The notes below the pieces were generated by a model. That model saw nothing but the letters and a program-made list of their open reading frames with translations. It did not search any database and was not told where the DNA came from. The position numbers and the translations under genes are program-made. Positions 52,853 through 62,606 of a stretch of 64,000 nucleotides of DNA are shown piece after piece (the first letter of the stretch is position 1; the number at the start of each line of letters is the position of its first letter). The stretch comes from Ruminococcus_G sp050944435. GTDB lineage: Bacteria > Bacillota > Clostridia > Lachnospirales > Lachnospiraceae. The DNA lies in assembly GCA_050944435.1 (NCBI GenBank), contig JBMNRB010000013.1, positions 23,588 to 87,587 of the forward strand. The letters are read 5' to 3'.

Positions 52853-54691
52853 ACATTGAAAACTGAATAAAGTACACAGAAATCGTGCATCTATGTTTCA
52901 GATATAGTATAATGAAACCAGAGAAAAATTGTTCTGAGGTGAATTGAGATGCCATATGTTTCAGGTTTTGACCGTGACCAGCTGATGTGCTGTTCATGGG
53001 ACGCATTTGTAGATAAAGAAAGTATTGCAAGGATAATTGATGCGTTTGTGAACCATCTTGATATAGGGAAATACGGTGTAAAACCTGTGGCAGCAGAAGG
53101 CCGTCCATCTTACGATCCTAAGAGCCTTTATAAGATATATATTTACGGAAGCAGGAAAGGTATCCGTTCTTCACGGAAACTGGCTGAAAGCTGTAAAGTA
53201 AATCTTGAAGTGAAATGGATGATCGGAGGTGTAGAACCGGATTTTCGCACCATTGCAGATTTCAGGAAAAACAACATAGACAGCCTGAAAGAGATTTTTT
53301 ATGAATTCAACCGCCGGATCTCCGGTGCAGTGGAATGGGGATTTTCTTCCGTGGATGGAACAAAGATCCAGGCGGATAACGCAAAAGATAACAACTTCAC
53401 CAAAAACAAACTGGATGACAGGATCAAATGGCTGAATGGCCATACAGATGAGTATCTAAGGATCCTGAATGAAATGGACAAGCAGGAAGAAACAGACGTG
53501 ATTTCAGGAGAACTGACAAGAGAAAGTCTTGAAGCCAAGTTAAAAGAAGCACAGGAGAGACTTGCCAGATACGAAGGTTATCAGAAGCTGATGGAAGAAA
53601 CCGGGGTATCCCAGCTTTCGATCACAGATGCGGATGCAAAACTCATGAAAAATAAAAATGGGTTTACAGTAGCATATAACCCACAGACGGCGGTAGATTC
53701 TGAAACACATCTGATCCGAGATTTTCAGATGACCAATCAGGTAACCGACCATGGATTGCTGAAAAGTACGATGCAGGGGATAAAGAGCTCTGAACCGGAA
53801 AAGATCATAGAAGTAGTAGCAGATAAAGGTTATGAAGCTGTGGAAGATATGGTGGAGTGTCTGGAGAACGGTATTATCCCACATGTCATAACAGATGATG
53901 GAAAAGACGGTTATGACATAGAAATCCCTTATGAAGAGGCAGAAACGGATACTGCCAGCACAGAGCCAGAAGAACTGAAGAAAGCACTGCATGCAGGTAA
54001 GATACCGGAAGTTTATGCAGAAGTGATACAGGATATGAAGGTAGAAACAGTCCGTCGTAAAGTGGTGGATGAAAAACGGGAAAACAGCAGTGTTTATGGA
54101 AGTCCTGAGGAAATGCAGGAAAAAGCAAAAGAAGGTTATTTTGTCAGAGATCCTGAGAGAAACCTGGTATACTGTCCGGCTGGGGAAATCCTGAGACAGA
54201 AGAGCATAAAGAAAAACGGGAATATCCGCTATGCCAATAAAAATGCGTGTAAACATTGCCCGAACCGCAATAAGTGTTACAAGGGAAAAGGCGAATGGAA
54301 AGAGAGCGACTTTACCAAAGATCAGCTGGTAAAACCATGTAAGGGCTGGCTGGAAGCCGAAGGAAAGAAGCCGGAGGAAACGAAAACAGGTGAAAAATGG
54401 CATTATGAAAAAAGAAAGGTTGTGAAGTTTTTCCTGAAACCGGATAAAGAAAAGATGAGCCGGAGGATGTGCCTGTCGGAGCATCCGTTTGGAACAATAA
54501 AACGAGCAATGGGAGCCACTTATTTTCTTTTAAGGGGAATACGGAAAGTGGCTGGAGAGTTTGCGCTCTTTTGTCTGGGTTATAACCTGGAACGGGCGAA
54601 GAATCTCCTTGGATTTCAAAAAATGATGGAATTGATGGAACAGGCATAAGCCTCTTTCTTCATCCTGTGTATTTTATTCAGTTTTCAATGT
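52853..54691 (+). mobile_element. IS1182-family insertion sequence, complete
   Basis: A 1,839-base element. The 27-base terminal inverted repeats at 52853-52879 and 54665-54691 differ at one position (G versus A at the 20th base) and read inward ACATTGAAAACTGAATAAA. One transposase gene fills the element. No flanking target duplication was noticed. It sits between the broken transferase region and the intact polysaccharide genes. Confidence 0.9.
52949..54649 (+). CDS. IS1182-family transposase
   Basis: A 566-residue DDE transposase. The N-terminal DUF772 domain includes GRPSYDPKSLYKIYIYG and VEPDFRTIADFRK. The catalytic core has VDGTKIQADN (first Asp), VVADKGYEA (second Asp) and a C-terminal HPFGTIKRAMG region. 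It carries an inserted Cys-rich segment CKHCPNRNKCY. Full length and apparently intact. AGGTG lies upstream, and TATAAT at 52908-52913 lies within GTTTCA/TGAAAC arms (52896-52918). Confidence 0.93.
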   Translation: MPYVSGFDRDQLMCCSWDAFVDKESIARIIDAFVNHLDIGKYGVKPVAAEGRPSYDPKSLYKIYIYGSRKGIRSSRKLAESCKVNLEVKWMIGGVEPDFRTIADFRKNNIDSLKEIFYEFNRRISGAVEWGFSSVDGTKIQADNAKDNNFTKNKLDDRIKWLNGHTDEYLRILNEMDKQEETDVISGELTRESLEAKLKEAQERLARYEGYQKLMEETGVSQLSITDADAKLMKNKNGFTVAYNPQTAVDSETHLIRDFQMTNQVTDHGLLKSTMQGIKSSEPEKIIEVVADKGYEAVEDMVECLENGIIPHVITDDGKDGYDIEIPYEEAETDTASTEPEELKKALHAGKIPEVYAEVIQDMKVETVRRKVVDEKRENSSVYGSPEEMQEKAKEGYFVRDPERNLVYCPAGEILRQKSIKKNGNIRYANKNACKHCPNRNKCYKGKGEWKESDFTKDQLVKPCKGWLEAEGKKPEETKTGEKWHYEKRKVVKFFLKPDKEKMSRRMCLSEHPFGTIKRAMGATYFLLRGIRKVAGEFALFCLGYNLERAKNLLGFQKMMELMEQA

Positions 54692-55113
54692 TACAGATGA
54701 AGGAAAGGGCTAAATTTATGCCTGAAAATAAGGTTTTCGGACAGGCTGGGGGGGGTACAGTAAGGGAGATATGAAATGTTAGGAATATCAAAACGAAAGT
54801 GTACGATGGATACCCCAGTACATATTAATGAGAATGAAAAGAAAACTGAATATCGAAACTCTTATATCACATATCTAAATATTCAAAATGTGATTCCCAT
54901 GTGCTGATTACTTGTGTTCGGGGGTATGGCTATGGACGGAATTACATATCTCAACAAATCTTAACATATTCTGGATTAATGCTCTTCTTTGTGTAGCAAT
55001 AATCCTATCTAGTTTTAAATCACTCAAATTTGAAGGCAATTTCTACAATTGTGGGGACGATTGTAGATTAACAGATAGATTACAAAAAAATGGAAGGGGA
55101 AAGAAAGAAATCT
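54692..55113 (+). other. Gap after the IS with gene remnants
   Basis: No confident gene. An eight-G run lies at 54748-54755 next to the inverted CTGTCCGAAAAC copy. A 43-codon frame 54776-54907 (MLGISKRKCTMDTPVHINEN...) follows a GGGAG and may be a truncated start of a deleted polysaccharide gene. A further frame at 54912-55121 contains one hydrophobic stretch. Similarity to known families was not recognised. Confidence 0.4.
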
Positions 55114-56565
55114 ATGTATAGAAAAGATTCTGAAGGATGGTTAAAACACGCAGATTTTATAATCTTAGACATGATCTGTTTGCAATTAGCGTATGTTCTG
55201 GCATATGCAATTAGCGGATATGGATTTAATCCATATGAAACCATTATTTATCGCAATATGGCAGTTTTCCTTGAACTGGCAGATCTCGTTATGATTTTTG
55301 CGTATGGCACCATGAGAAGTGTATTAAAAAGAGGATACTATCGTGATTTTGTAATTACGTTAAATCATGCGATTATGGTAGGTGCATTGGCAGTGTTATA
55401 TTTATTCCTGCTTCAGCAGGGACAGGACTTTTCAAGATTAACATTGATGCTGACCATAATAATTTATTTAGTAATGACGTATATTGTCAGAGAACTTTGG
55501 AAAAAACTGCTGCGAAAACAGATGAAGGATGGCGGGGAACGCAAACTACTGATTGTAACATCAGAAGATGTGGCTGAACAAGTAGTATTAAGTATGCAGG
55601 AAAACAATTATGCCAGATTCTCATTGGCTGGTGTAGCTGTAATTGATGCGGACTGGACTGGAAGAGAAATTCATGGAGTTCCGGTAGTTGCCAACGAAGA
55701 GACTGCAGCAATGTATGTATGTCAGGAATGGATTGATGAAGTTTTGATTGTTGTTTCAGAAGTTCTTCCATATCCGTCAGAGTTAATTGAGCAATTATCA
55801 GAGACGGGAATAACCATTCATCTTAATCTTGCAAAGATTACAAGCGTGCCAGGGAAAAAACAGTTTGTGGAAAAGGTTGGTAATTACACAGTCCTTACGA
55901 CAAGTATCAATTATGCATCAACCAGACAGTTAATGTTAAAACGCTTAATGGATATTGCGGGTGGATTAGTTGGATGTATTTTTACCGGAATCATTTGTAT
56001 TTTTGTCGGACCGGCAATTTATATTGCATCACCGGGACCAATCTTCTTTGCTCAGGAGCGAGTTGGAAAGAATGGAAAGAAATTTAAAATGTACAAGTTC
56101 CGCAGTATGTATATGGATGCAGAAGAACGTAAGGCAGAGCTTATGAAAGATAACAAACTTGGAGATGGAAAGATGTTTAAACTGGACTTTGATCCTCGTG
56201 TTATCGGAAATAAGATACTTCCAGATGGGACACATAAGACAGGAATCGGTGATTTTATCAGACGAACAAGTTTAGATGAATTTCCGCAATTCTTTAACGT
56301 ATTACGTGGCGATATGTCGATTATAGGTACTCGCCCACCCCTTATTTCAGAAACGAATCTGTATGAGCTTCACCATCGTGCAAGATTGGCAATTAAGCCT
56401 GGAATCACTGGCATGTGGCAGGTAAGTGGACGAAGTGATATTACCGATTTTGAAGAAGTAGTTCGTCTTGATAAAGAGTATATCACAAACTGGAATATTG
56501 GGCTAGATATAAAAATATTGTTTAAAACGATATTGGTAGTCTTTAAGAAAGATGGTTCAATGTAA
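55114..56565 (+). CDS. Initiating polyprenyl-phosphate sugar phosphotransferase (WbaP/WcaJ type)
   Basis: A 483-residue long-form phosphoglycosyl transferase. Four to five N-terminal helices are followed by a CoA-binding-like domain (LLIVTSEDVAEQVVLSM), another helix (IAGGLVGCIFTGIICIF) and the catalytic C-terminus with ASPGPIFFAQERVG, KFKMYKFRSM, RRTSLDEFPQ and IGTRPP. It transfers a sugar phosphate to undecaprenyl phosphate to start each repeat unit. This is the intact counterpart of the truncated gene at 52048. ATG 55090 is in frame but has no ribosome site; ATG 55114 has only a distant AAGGGGA. Confidence 0.88.
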   Translation: MYRKDSEGWLKHADFIILDMICLQLAYVLAYAISGYGFNPYETIIYRNMAVFLELADLVMIFAYGTMRSVLKRGYYRDFVITLNHAIMVGALAVLYLFLLQQGQDFSRLTLMLTIIIYLVMTYIVRELWKKLLRKQMKDGGERKLLIVTSEDVAEQVVLSMQENNYARFSLAGVAVIDADWTGREIHGVPVVANEETAAMYVCQEWIDEVLIVVSEVLPYPSELIEQLSETGITIHLNLAKITSVPGKKQFVEKVGNYTVLTTSINYASTRQLMLKRLMDIAGGLVGCIFTGIICIFVGPAIYIASPGPIFFAQERVGKNGKKFKMYKFRSMYMDAEERKAELMKDNKLGDGKMFKLDFDPRVIGNKILPDGTHKTGIGDFIRRTSLDEFPQFFNVLRGDMSIIGTRPPLISETNLYELHHRARLAIKPGITGMWQVSGRSDITDFEEVVRLDKEYITNWNIGLDIKILFKTILVVFKKDGSM

Positions 56566-56664
56566 ATCCTACAAGCAGCTTATTTTATAGAGAGAATAAG
56601 CTGTAAAAGGATAACTATAGATAATTTATAAATATAAGCAAAAGCTGAGGAGGTTAGCGAATTT

Positions 56665-57561
56665 ATGAAAGGAATTATTTTAGCAGGTGGATCAGGAACA
56701 AGATTATATCCACTTACCATGGTTACATCAAAACAGTTATTACCGATATATGATAAGCCAATGATTTATTATCCTATGTCTGTATTGATGAACGCAGGTA
56801 TCAGAGATATTTTAATTATCTCTACACCGGCAGATACACCAAGATTTCAGGATTTATTAGGGGATGGACACCAATTTGGTGTGAATCTTCAATATGCTAT
56901 ACAGCCTAGTCCGGATGGACTTGCTCAGGCGTTTATCATTGGGGAAGAGTTTATTGGTGATGAGCCAGTGGCAATGGTTCTTGGTGATAATATTTTTGCA
57001 GGTCATGGATTAAAGAAGAGATTACAGGCAGCGGTTGAAAATGCAGAAACAGGAAAGGGTGCTACAGTATTTGGTTACTATGTAGATGATCCGGAGCGTT
57101 TTGGAATCGTAGAGTTCGACCATGATGGAAAGGCTATTTCTATTGAGGAGAAGCCAGAACATCCAAAGAGCAATTATTGTGTGACTGGTCTGTATTTCTA
57201 TGATAACCGTGTAGTGGAGTATGCAAAGAATTTAAAGCCAAGTGCCAGAGGCGAACTTGAGATTACAGATTTAAACCGTATCTATTTAGAAGATAACAGC
57301 TTAAATGTAGAACTTCTTGGACAGGGATTTACATGGTTAGATACTGGAACACACGAATCTTTAGTGGATGCAACGAACTTTATCAAGACAGTAGAGCAGC
57401 ATCAGCACAGAAAGATTGCTTGCTTAGAAGAAATTGCCTACTTAAATGGATGGATCTCTAAAGAAGAAGTTCTGAAAGTTTATGAAGTTTTAAAGAAAAA
57501 CCAGTATGGACAATATCTGAAAGACGTACTGGATGGGAAATATCAGGAACATTTGTATTAA
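56665..57561 (+). CDS. rmlA: Glucose-1-phosphate thymidylyltransferase
   Basis: A 298-residue enzyme, first step of dTDP-L-rhamnose synthesis (glucose-1-P + dTTP to dTDP-glucose). The nucleotide-binding loop is LAGGSGTRLYPLT, then DKPMIYYP, VLGDNIFAGHG and EEKPEHPKSN. GAGGAGG precedes the ATG. Starts the rml block; the 100-base gap upstream holds an AGCTTATT/AATAAGCT hairpin without a T run. Confidence 0.97.
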   Translation: MKGIILAGGSGTRLYPLTMVTSKQLLPIYDKPMIYYPMSVLMNAGIRDILIISTPADTPRFQDLLGDGHQFGVNLQYAIQPSPDGLAQAFIIGEEFIGDEPVAMVLGDNIFAGHGLKKRLQAAVENAETGKGATVFGYYVDDPERFGIVEFDHDGKAISIEEKPEHPKSNYCVTGLYFYDNRVVEYAKNLKPSARGELEITDLNRIYLEDNSLNVELLGQGFTWLDTGTHESLVDATNFIKTVEQHQHRKIACLEEIAYLNGWISKEEVLKVYEVLKKNQYGQYLKDVLDGKYQEHLY

Positions 57562-57580
57562 GAAAGAAGAGGATAGAATA

Positions 57581-58600
57581 ATGACAATTATCGTAACCGG
57601 AGGAGCCGGATTTATTGGAAGTAACTTTGTATTTCATATGTTAGATAAATATCCTGATTATAGGATTGTATGCGTGGACAAGCTTACATATGCAGGAAAC
57701 TTATCTACTTTAGCACCAGTAATGGATAACCCCAATTTCCGTTTCTGTAAGATTGATATTTGCGACAGAGAAGCAATCTATAAATTATTTGAAGAAGAGC
57801 ATCCAGACATGGTTGTGAACTTTGCAGCAGAGTCTCATGTAGACCGTTCTATTGAAAATCCTGAGATTTTCTTAGACACAAATATTAAAGGAACTGCTGT
57901 TATGATGGATGCCTGCCGTAAATACGGTATCAAGAGATACCATCAGGTAAGCACTGACGAAGTTTACGGAGATCTTCCATTAGACAGACCGGACTTATTC
58001 TTTACAGAGGAGACACCAATTCATACAAGTTCTCCATACAGCAGCTCAAAGGCAGGAGCAGACTTATTAGTTCTTGCTTACCACAGAACTTACGGACTGC
58101 CTGTAACAATCAGCCGCTGCTCTAACAACTATGGACCATATCATTTCCCAGAGAAGTTAATCCCGTTAATGATCGCCAATGCGTTAGCAGATAAGCCATT
58201 ACCTGTTTATGGCGAAGGATTAAATGTTCGTGACTGGTTATATGTAGAGGATCATTGCCGTGCGATTGATTTAATCATCCATAACGGACGTGTTGGAGAA
58301 GTTTATAACGTTGGTGGTCATAATGAGATGAAGAACATTGACATTGTAAAAATTATCTGTAAAGAACTTGGAAAGCCGGAAAGCCTGATTACTCATGTAA
58401 CAGACCGTAAAGGTCATGATATGCGTTACGCCATTGACCCAACAAAGATTCATAACGAATTAGGCTGGTTACCAGAAACAAAATTTGAAGACGGAATTAA
58501 GAAGACAATTCAGTGGTATTTAGATAACAAGGAATGGTGGGAGACAATCATCTCCGGTGAATATCAGAATTACTACGAAAAAATGTACGGAAACAGATAA
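57581..58600 (+). CDS. rmlB: dTDP-glucose 4,6-dehydratase
   Basis: A 339-residue extended SDR, second rhamnose step. NAD loop TGGAGFIGSNF, STDEVYGDL with the dehydratase Asp/Glu pair, and YSSSKAGAD (Tyr-x3-Lys). The frame is open back to 57533, but ATG 57581 follows AAGAGGA and starts at the family N-terminus MTIIVTGG. Confidence 0.97.
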   Translation: MTIIVTGGAGFIGSNFVFHMLDKYPDYRIVCVDKLTYAGNLSTLAPVMDNPNFRFCKIDICDREAIYKLFEEEHPDMVVNFAAESHVDRSIENPEIFLDTNIKGTAVMMDACRKYGIKRYHQVSTDEVYGDLPLDRPDLFFTEETPIHTSSPYSSSKAGADLLVLAYHRTYGLPVTISRCSNNYGPYHFPEKLIPLMIANALADKPLPVYGEGLNVRDWLYVEDHCRAIDLIIHNGRVGEVYNVGGHNEMKNIDIVKIICKELGKPESLITHVTDRKGHDMRYAIDPTKIHNELGWLPETKFEDGIKKTIQWYLDNKEWWETIISGEYQNYYEKMYGNR

Positions 58601-58621
58601 GAATATTAGGAGCGATAAGAA

Positions 58622-59536
58622 ATGAAAGTATTTGTAACAGGTGTGGCAGGCCAGCTTGGTCATGATGTCATGAATGAATTAAGTAAAAGAGGTTATGAAG
58701 GAATCGGCTCAGACATCGCTCCAGAATATTCTGGAGTGCAGGACGGAAGTGCCGTTACAACAATGCCTTATGTTTCTTTAGACATCACAGATAAAGAAGC
58801 AGTAGAAAAAGTTCTCACAGAACAGAAACCAGATGTTGTTGTCCACTGTGCAGCATGGACGGCAGTAGACCTCGCAGAAGATGATGATAAAGTAGAAAAA
58901 GTTCGTGCTATCAATGCTGGTGGAACAGAAAACATCGCTAAAGTCTGCAAAAAACTTGACTCCAAAATGGTTTACATTTCTACAGACTATGTATTTGACG
59001 GACAGGGTACAGAACCGTGGTTACCAGACTGTACTGACTACAAACCATTAAACGTCTACGGTCAGACTAAATTAGAAGGTGAACAGGCAGTAAGCGGTAA
59101 TCTTGATCAATACTTTATCGTTCGTATTGCATGGGTATTTGGAGTAAATGGAAAGAACTTCATTAAAACAATGCTTAACGTAGGAAAAACACACGATACC
59201 GTTCGTGTCGTATCCGACCAGATTGGAACACCAACCTATACTTACGATTTAGCAAGACTTCTTGTGGATATGATTGAAACCGACAAATACGGTTATTACC
59301 ATGCCACAAACGAAGGTGGCTATATTTCCTGGTATGACTTCACTTGCGAAATCTTTAAACAGGCAGGCTATACCACAAATGTAGTACCTGTAACAACAGA
59401 AGAATATGGCTTATCCAAAGCAGCCCGACCATTCAACAGCAGATTAGATAAATCTAAACTCGTAGAGGCTGGTTTTACCCCATTACCGACATGGCAGGAT
59501 GCGTTAAGTAGATATTTAAAAGAAATTGAATACTAG
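58622..59536 (+). CDS. rmlD: dTDP-4-dehydrorhamnose reductase
   Basis: A 304-residue SDR, last rhamnose step, NAD(P)H-dependent. Cofactor loop GVAGQLGHDV, STDYVFDG, and catalytic Tyr-x3-Lys in YGQTKLEGE. Placed before rmlC in the order A-B-D-C. Confidence 0.96.
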   Translation: MKVFVTGVAGQLGHDVMNELSKRGYEGIGSDIAPEYSGVQDGSAVTTMPYVSLDITDKEAVEKVLTEQKPDVVVHCAAWTAVDLAEDDDKVEKVRAINAGGTENIAKVCKKLDSKMVYISTDYVFDGQGTEPWLPDCTDYKPLNVYGQTKLEGEQAVSGNLDQYFIVRIAWVFGVNGKNFIKTMLNVGKTHDTVRVVSDQIGTPTYTYDLARLLVDMIETDKYGYYHATNEGGYISWYDFTCEIFKQAGYTTNVVPVTTEEYGLSKAARPFNSRLDKSKLVEAGFTPLPTWQDALSRYLKEIEY

Positions 59537-59570
59537 AAAATTGAGATAGATAAAGAAGGAAGTAATAAAA

Positions 59571-60173
59571 ATGGGACAGATAAAAGTAACAAAAGCACCA
59601 ATTGAAGGATTATATGTAATCGAGCCAACCGTTCACGGAGATGACCGTGGCTATTTCATGGAAACCTATAACCTTAACGACATGAAAGAAGCCGGACTTG
59701 ATATGAACTTCGTACAGGATAACCAGAGCATGAGTACAAAAGGTGTGTTACGAGGACTTCATTTCCAGAAACAGTACCCACAGGGCAAGCTCGTAAGAGC
59801 CATTAAGGGACGTGTATTTGATGTGGCTGTAGATTTACGTTCTGATAGTAAAACATATGGACAGTGGTATGGGGTAGAACTTACAGAAGAGAACAAGAAA
59901 CAGTTCTATATCTCTGAAGGATTTGCTCATGGCTTCTTAGTATTAAGTGATACAGCAGAGTTCTGTTATAAATGCACGGACTTTTATCATCCAGGAGATG
60001 AAGGTGGACTTGCTTGGAATGATCCTGAAATCGGTATTGAGTGGCCAGAATTAGTTGGAGAATATAATGGTACAGCTTCCGCCGAGGGATATACATTAAA
60101 AGATGGAACAAAACTTAATTTATCTGATAAAGATCAGAAATGGGTCGGAGTGAAAGATACTTTTAAATTTTAA
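59571..60173 (+). CDS. rmlC: dTDP-4-dehydrorhamnose 3,5-epimerase
   Basis: A 200-residue cupin epimerase, third rhamnose step. HGDDRGYFMETYN and the catalytic-His segment RGLHFQKQYPQGKLVR are present, followed by SEGFAHGFLVLSD and the Tyr of AEFCYKCTDFY. AAGGAAG precedes the ATG. Full length. Confidence 0.96.
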   Translation: MGQIKVTKAPIEGLYVIEPTVHGDDRGYFMETYNLNDMKEAGLDMNFVQDNQSMSTKGVLRGLHFQKQYPQGKLVRAIKGRVFDVAVDLRSDSKTYGQWYGVELTEENKKQFYISEGFAHGFLVLSDTAEFCYKCTDFYHPGDEGGLAWNDPEIGIEWPELVGEYNGTASAEGYTLKDGTKLNLSDKDQKWVGVKDTFKF

Positions 60174-60196
60174 ACTTAGAGAGAGTAGGAAGCAAT

Positions 60197-61426
60197 ATGC
60201 AGCAAGAAAGAAAGGTACAGCATGTTTTTTTAGTAGGTGCTAAAAGTCTGGGTGCTTACGGTGGATACGAAACATTTGTATATAAATTAACCGAATATCA
60301 TCAGAATAATAAAAATATTAAATATCATGTAGCATGTAAAGCAAATGGTGATGGATGTATGGATGAAAGCAAATTAGATGGAGTAAGAAAAATATCCGAT
60401 ACAGAATTTGAATTTCATAATGCACGATGCTTTAAAATTCATGTTCCTCAGGTTGGTGCTGCACAAGCTATTTATTATGATGTTGCAGCATTAAATGAAT
60501 GTTGCAAATACATAGAAAAAAATGGTATTAAGAATCCGATAGTATATATTATGGCTTGTAGAATTGGACCATTTGCGAAACACTTTTATAAAAAAATCCA
60601 TAAACTAGGTGGAAGAGTATATTTGAATCCTGATGGACATGAGTGGATGAGAGCAAAATGGTCTGCACCAATACGAAAGTATTGGAAAATATCTGAACAG
60701 ATGATGATTAAATGGTCAGACTTGGATATTTGTGATTCTGTTAATATTGAAAAATATATTCATGAATGCTATGACCGAAAAGGAATAAAAGGAAGAGATC
60801 CTAAAACTACTTTTATTGCCTATGGAGCAGATCTTACATTAAGTAAGTTGTCTGATGACGATAAAAGACTTTTAAATTGGTATAAAGAAAAAGGACTCTC
60901 AAAGAAAGATTATTATCTTGTAGTAGGTCGTTTTGTCCCAGAAAATTCATTCGAAATTATGATAAGAGAATTTATGGCATCTAATTCAAAACGAGATTTT
61001 GCAATTATTACGAATGTAAATGAAAAGTTTTTAGATGAATTGGAACGTAAATTGCATTTTAAGCAAGATAAAAGAATTAAGTTTGTTGGAACAGTATATG
61101 ATCAAGAATTATTAAAAAAGATAAGAGAAAATGCGTATGCGTATTTTCACGGACATACAGTTGGAGGAACAAATCCAAGCTTGATTGAAGCATTGGGAAG
61201 TACCGATTTAAATTTATTGGTTGATGTTGGATTTAATAAAGAAGTTGCTCAAGAGTGTGCTTTATATTGGAGTCGTGATTTAAATAGTCTTGCAAAGCTA
61301 ATAAATAAAGTAGAAAAAATGGAAAAATGTGAAATAGAAAATTTGGGTATAAAAGCAAAAAAAAGAGTTGCAGAAGAATATACCTGGGAAAAAATATGTA
61401 AAAAGTATGAAAGGGTTTTTTCATAA
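60197..61426 (+). CDS. Rhamnosyltransferase-like glycosyltransferase (DUF1972/Cps2T type)
   Basis: A 409-residue GT4-type enzyme. The N-terminal DUF1972 domain has VGAKSLGAYGGYETFVYKLT, as in pneumococcal Cps2T beta-1,4-rhamnosyltransferases. The C-terminal glycosyl-transfer domain has YLVVGRFVPENSFEI and HGHTVGGTNPSLIEALGS. It lies directly after rmlABDC, so it probably uses dTDP-L-rhamnose. Very AT-rich, unlike the first 46 kb. Confidence 0.88.
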   Translation: MQQERKVQHVFLVGAKSLGAYGGYETFVYKLTEYHQNNKNIKYHVACKANGDGCMDESKLDGVRKISDTEFEFHNARCFKIHVPQVGAAQAIYYDVAALNECCKYIEKNGIKNPIVYIMACRIGPFAKHFYKKIHKLGGRVYLNPDGHEWMRAKWSAPIRKYWKISEQMMIKWSDLDICDSVNIEKYIHECYDRKGIKGRDPKTTFIAYGADLTLSKLSDDDKRLLNWYKEKGLSKKDYYLVVGRFVPENSFEIMIREFMASNSKRDFAIITNVNEKFLDELERKLHFKQDKRIKFVGTVYDQELLKKIRENAYAYFHGHTVGGTNPSLIEALGSTDLNLLVDVGFNKEVAQECALYWSRDLNSLAKLINKVEKMEKCEIENLGIKAKKRVAEEYTWEKICKKYERVFS

Positions 61427-61455
61427 AATAGAATTAAAGAAAGTTGGATTTATAA

Positions 61456-62592
61456 ATGAAAAAGGCATTAATTGTAACTGCTTTTGCACGATTTGTAAAG
61501 AGCTTTTTAACAAATGATATTCTTATTTTACAGAGTATGGGATATGAAGTTCATTGTGCTGCTAATATACATCATGCAGGTGCAGAGTGTATGGATGAAT
61601 ATTTTAAAGAAATGAATGTTGTATTTCATCAAATAGATTTTTCTTCAAGTAAGCCTATTTCAAAGGAAACTTATATATCATATAGGGAAATGAAAAAATT
61701 ATTTAATGAAATACAATTTGATGTTGTGCATTGCCATACTCCTATTGCGGGTGCAATTGCAAGAATGGCAGGTAAAAAACAAAGAAAACAAGGCTGTAAA
61801 ATGTTATACACAACACATGGATTCTATTTTCATAAATATTCAAGCAAGAAAACTTGGTTAATATTCCATACAATAGAAGATTTTATGTCAAAATACACAG
61901 ATGCAATGATAACAATTAATCATGAAGATTATAAAAATGCAAAAGATATGCATTGTAAAAATGTTTATTATATACCGGGTGTAGGTGTTGATACGAAAAA
62001 GTTTAAGGATGTAGATATAGATCGAAAAGCATATCGTAAAAAAATAGGAATAAGAGATGAAGAACTATTAGTTTTAGCAGTAGGAGAATTATCTCATAGG
62101 AAAAATCATCAAATTGTGGTTAAGGCATTGGCTGAGGCTAATATTCCTAATGCGGTATTTATGATTTGTGGGAATGCAATGACAAGTGCAAATACAAAAA
62201 TAGAATTGGAAGAACTGGCAGATAAATTAGGCGTTGATTTACGACTAATGGGATTGAGAGATGATATTCCACAGATTTGCAATTGTGCAGATGTAGGTGT
62301 AATGCCATCCACTAGAGAAGGATTGGGGTTATCTGGAATTGAAATGCTTGCAGCGGGACTTCCAGTTGTTGCCTCACGTGTTCATGGAATTGTAGACTAT
62401 ATTTCAGATGGAGTTGATGGATATTTGTGTGATCCGTATAATGAACACGAATTTGCAAGTGCAATTAAAGAACTGTCATCAGAAGATATAAGAAGTTCCA
62501 TGAAGGAAAATTGTAGAAAATATGCAGAAAAATTTGATAAAAAATTTTCATATAAAAAAATGCGAGAGATTTATAATGAAGTTTTAAAATAA
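61456..62592 (+). CDS. GT4 family glycosyltransferase
   Basis: A 378-residue GT-B enzyme resembling EpsD/CapM-like transferases. N-terminal acceptor domain with DVVHCHTPIAGAIARM and TTHGFYFHK. The C-terminal donor domain has GELSHRKNHQIVVKAL and the E-x7-E motif in PSTREGLGLSGIEMLAAG. Substrates unknown. The ribosome site is weak. AT-rich. Confidence 0.88.
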   Translation: MKKALIVTAFARFVKSFLTNDILILQSMGYEVHCAANIHHAGAECMDEYFKEMNVVFHQIDFSSSKPISKETYISYREMKKLFNEIQFDVVHCHTPIAGAIARMAGKKQRKQGCKMLYTTHGFYFHKYSSKKTWLIFHTIEDFMSKYTDAMITINHEDYKNAKDMHCKNVYYIPGVGVDTKKFKDVDIDRKAYRKKIGIRDEELLVLAVGELSHRKNHQIVVKALAEANIPNAVFMICGNAMTSANTKIELEELADKLGVDLRLMGLRDDIPQICNCADVGVMPSTREGLGLSGIEMLAAGLPVVASRVHGIVDYISDGVDGYLCDPYNEHEFASAIKELSSEDIRSSMKENCRKYAEKFDKKFSYKKMREIYNEVLK

Positions 62593-62606
62593 TAAAGGAT
62601 GTAAGT

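Noticed and set aside
54912..55121. 69-codon frame before the intact sugar transferase
   Set aside because: No recognised family and it overlaps the start of the real gene; likely chance or remnant.
56566..56664. Hairpin AGCTTATT/AATAAGCT between the sugar transferase gene and rmlA
   Set aside because: No T run follows, so it is not called a terminator; the genes probably form one transcript.
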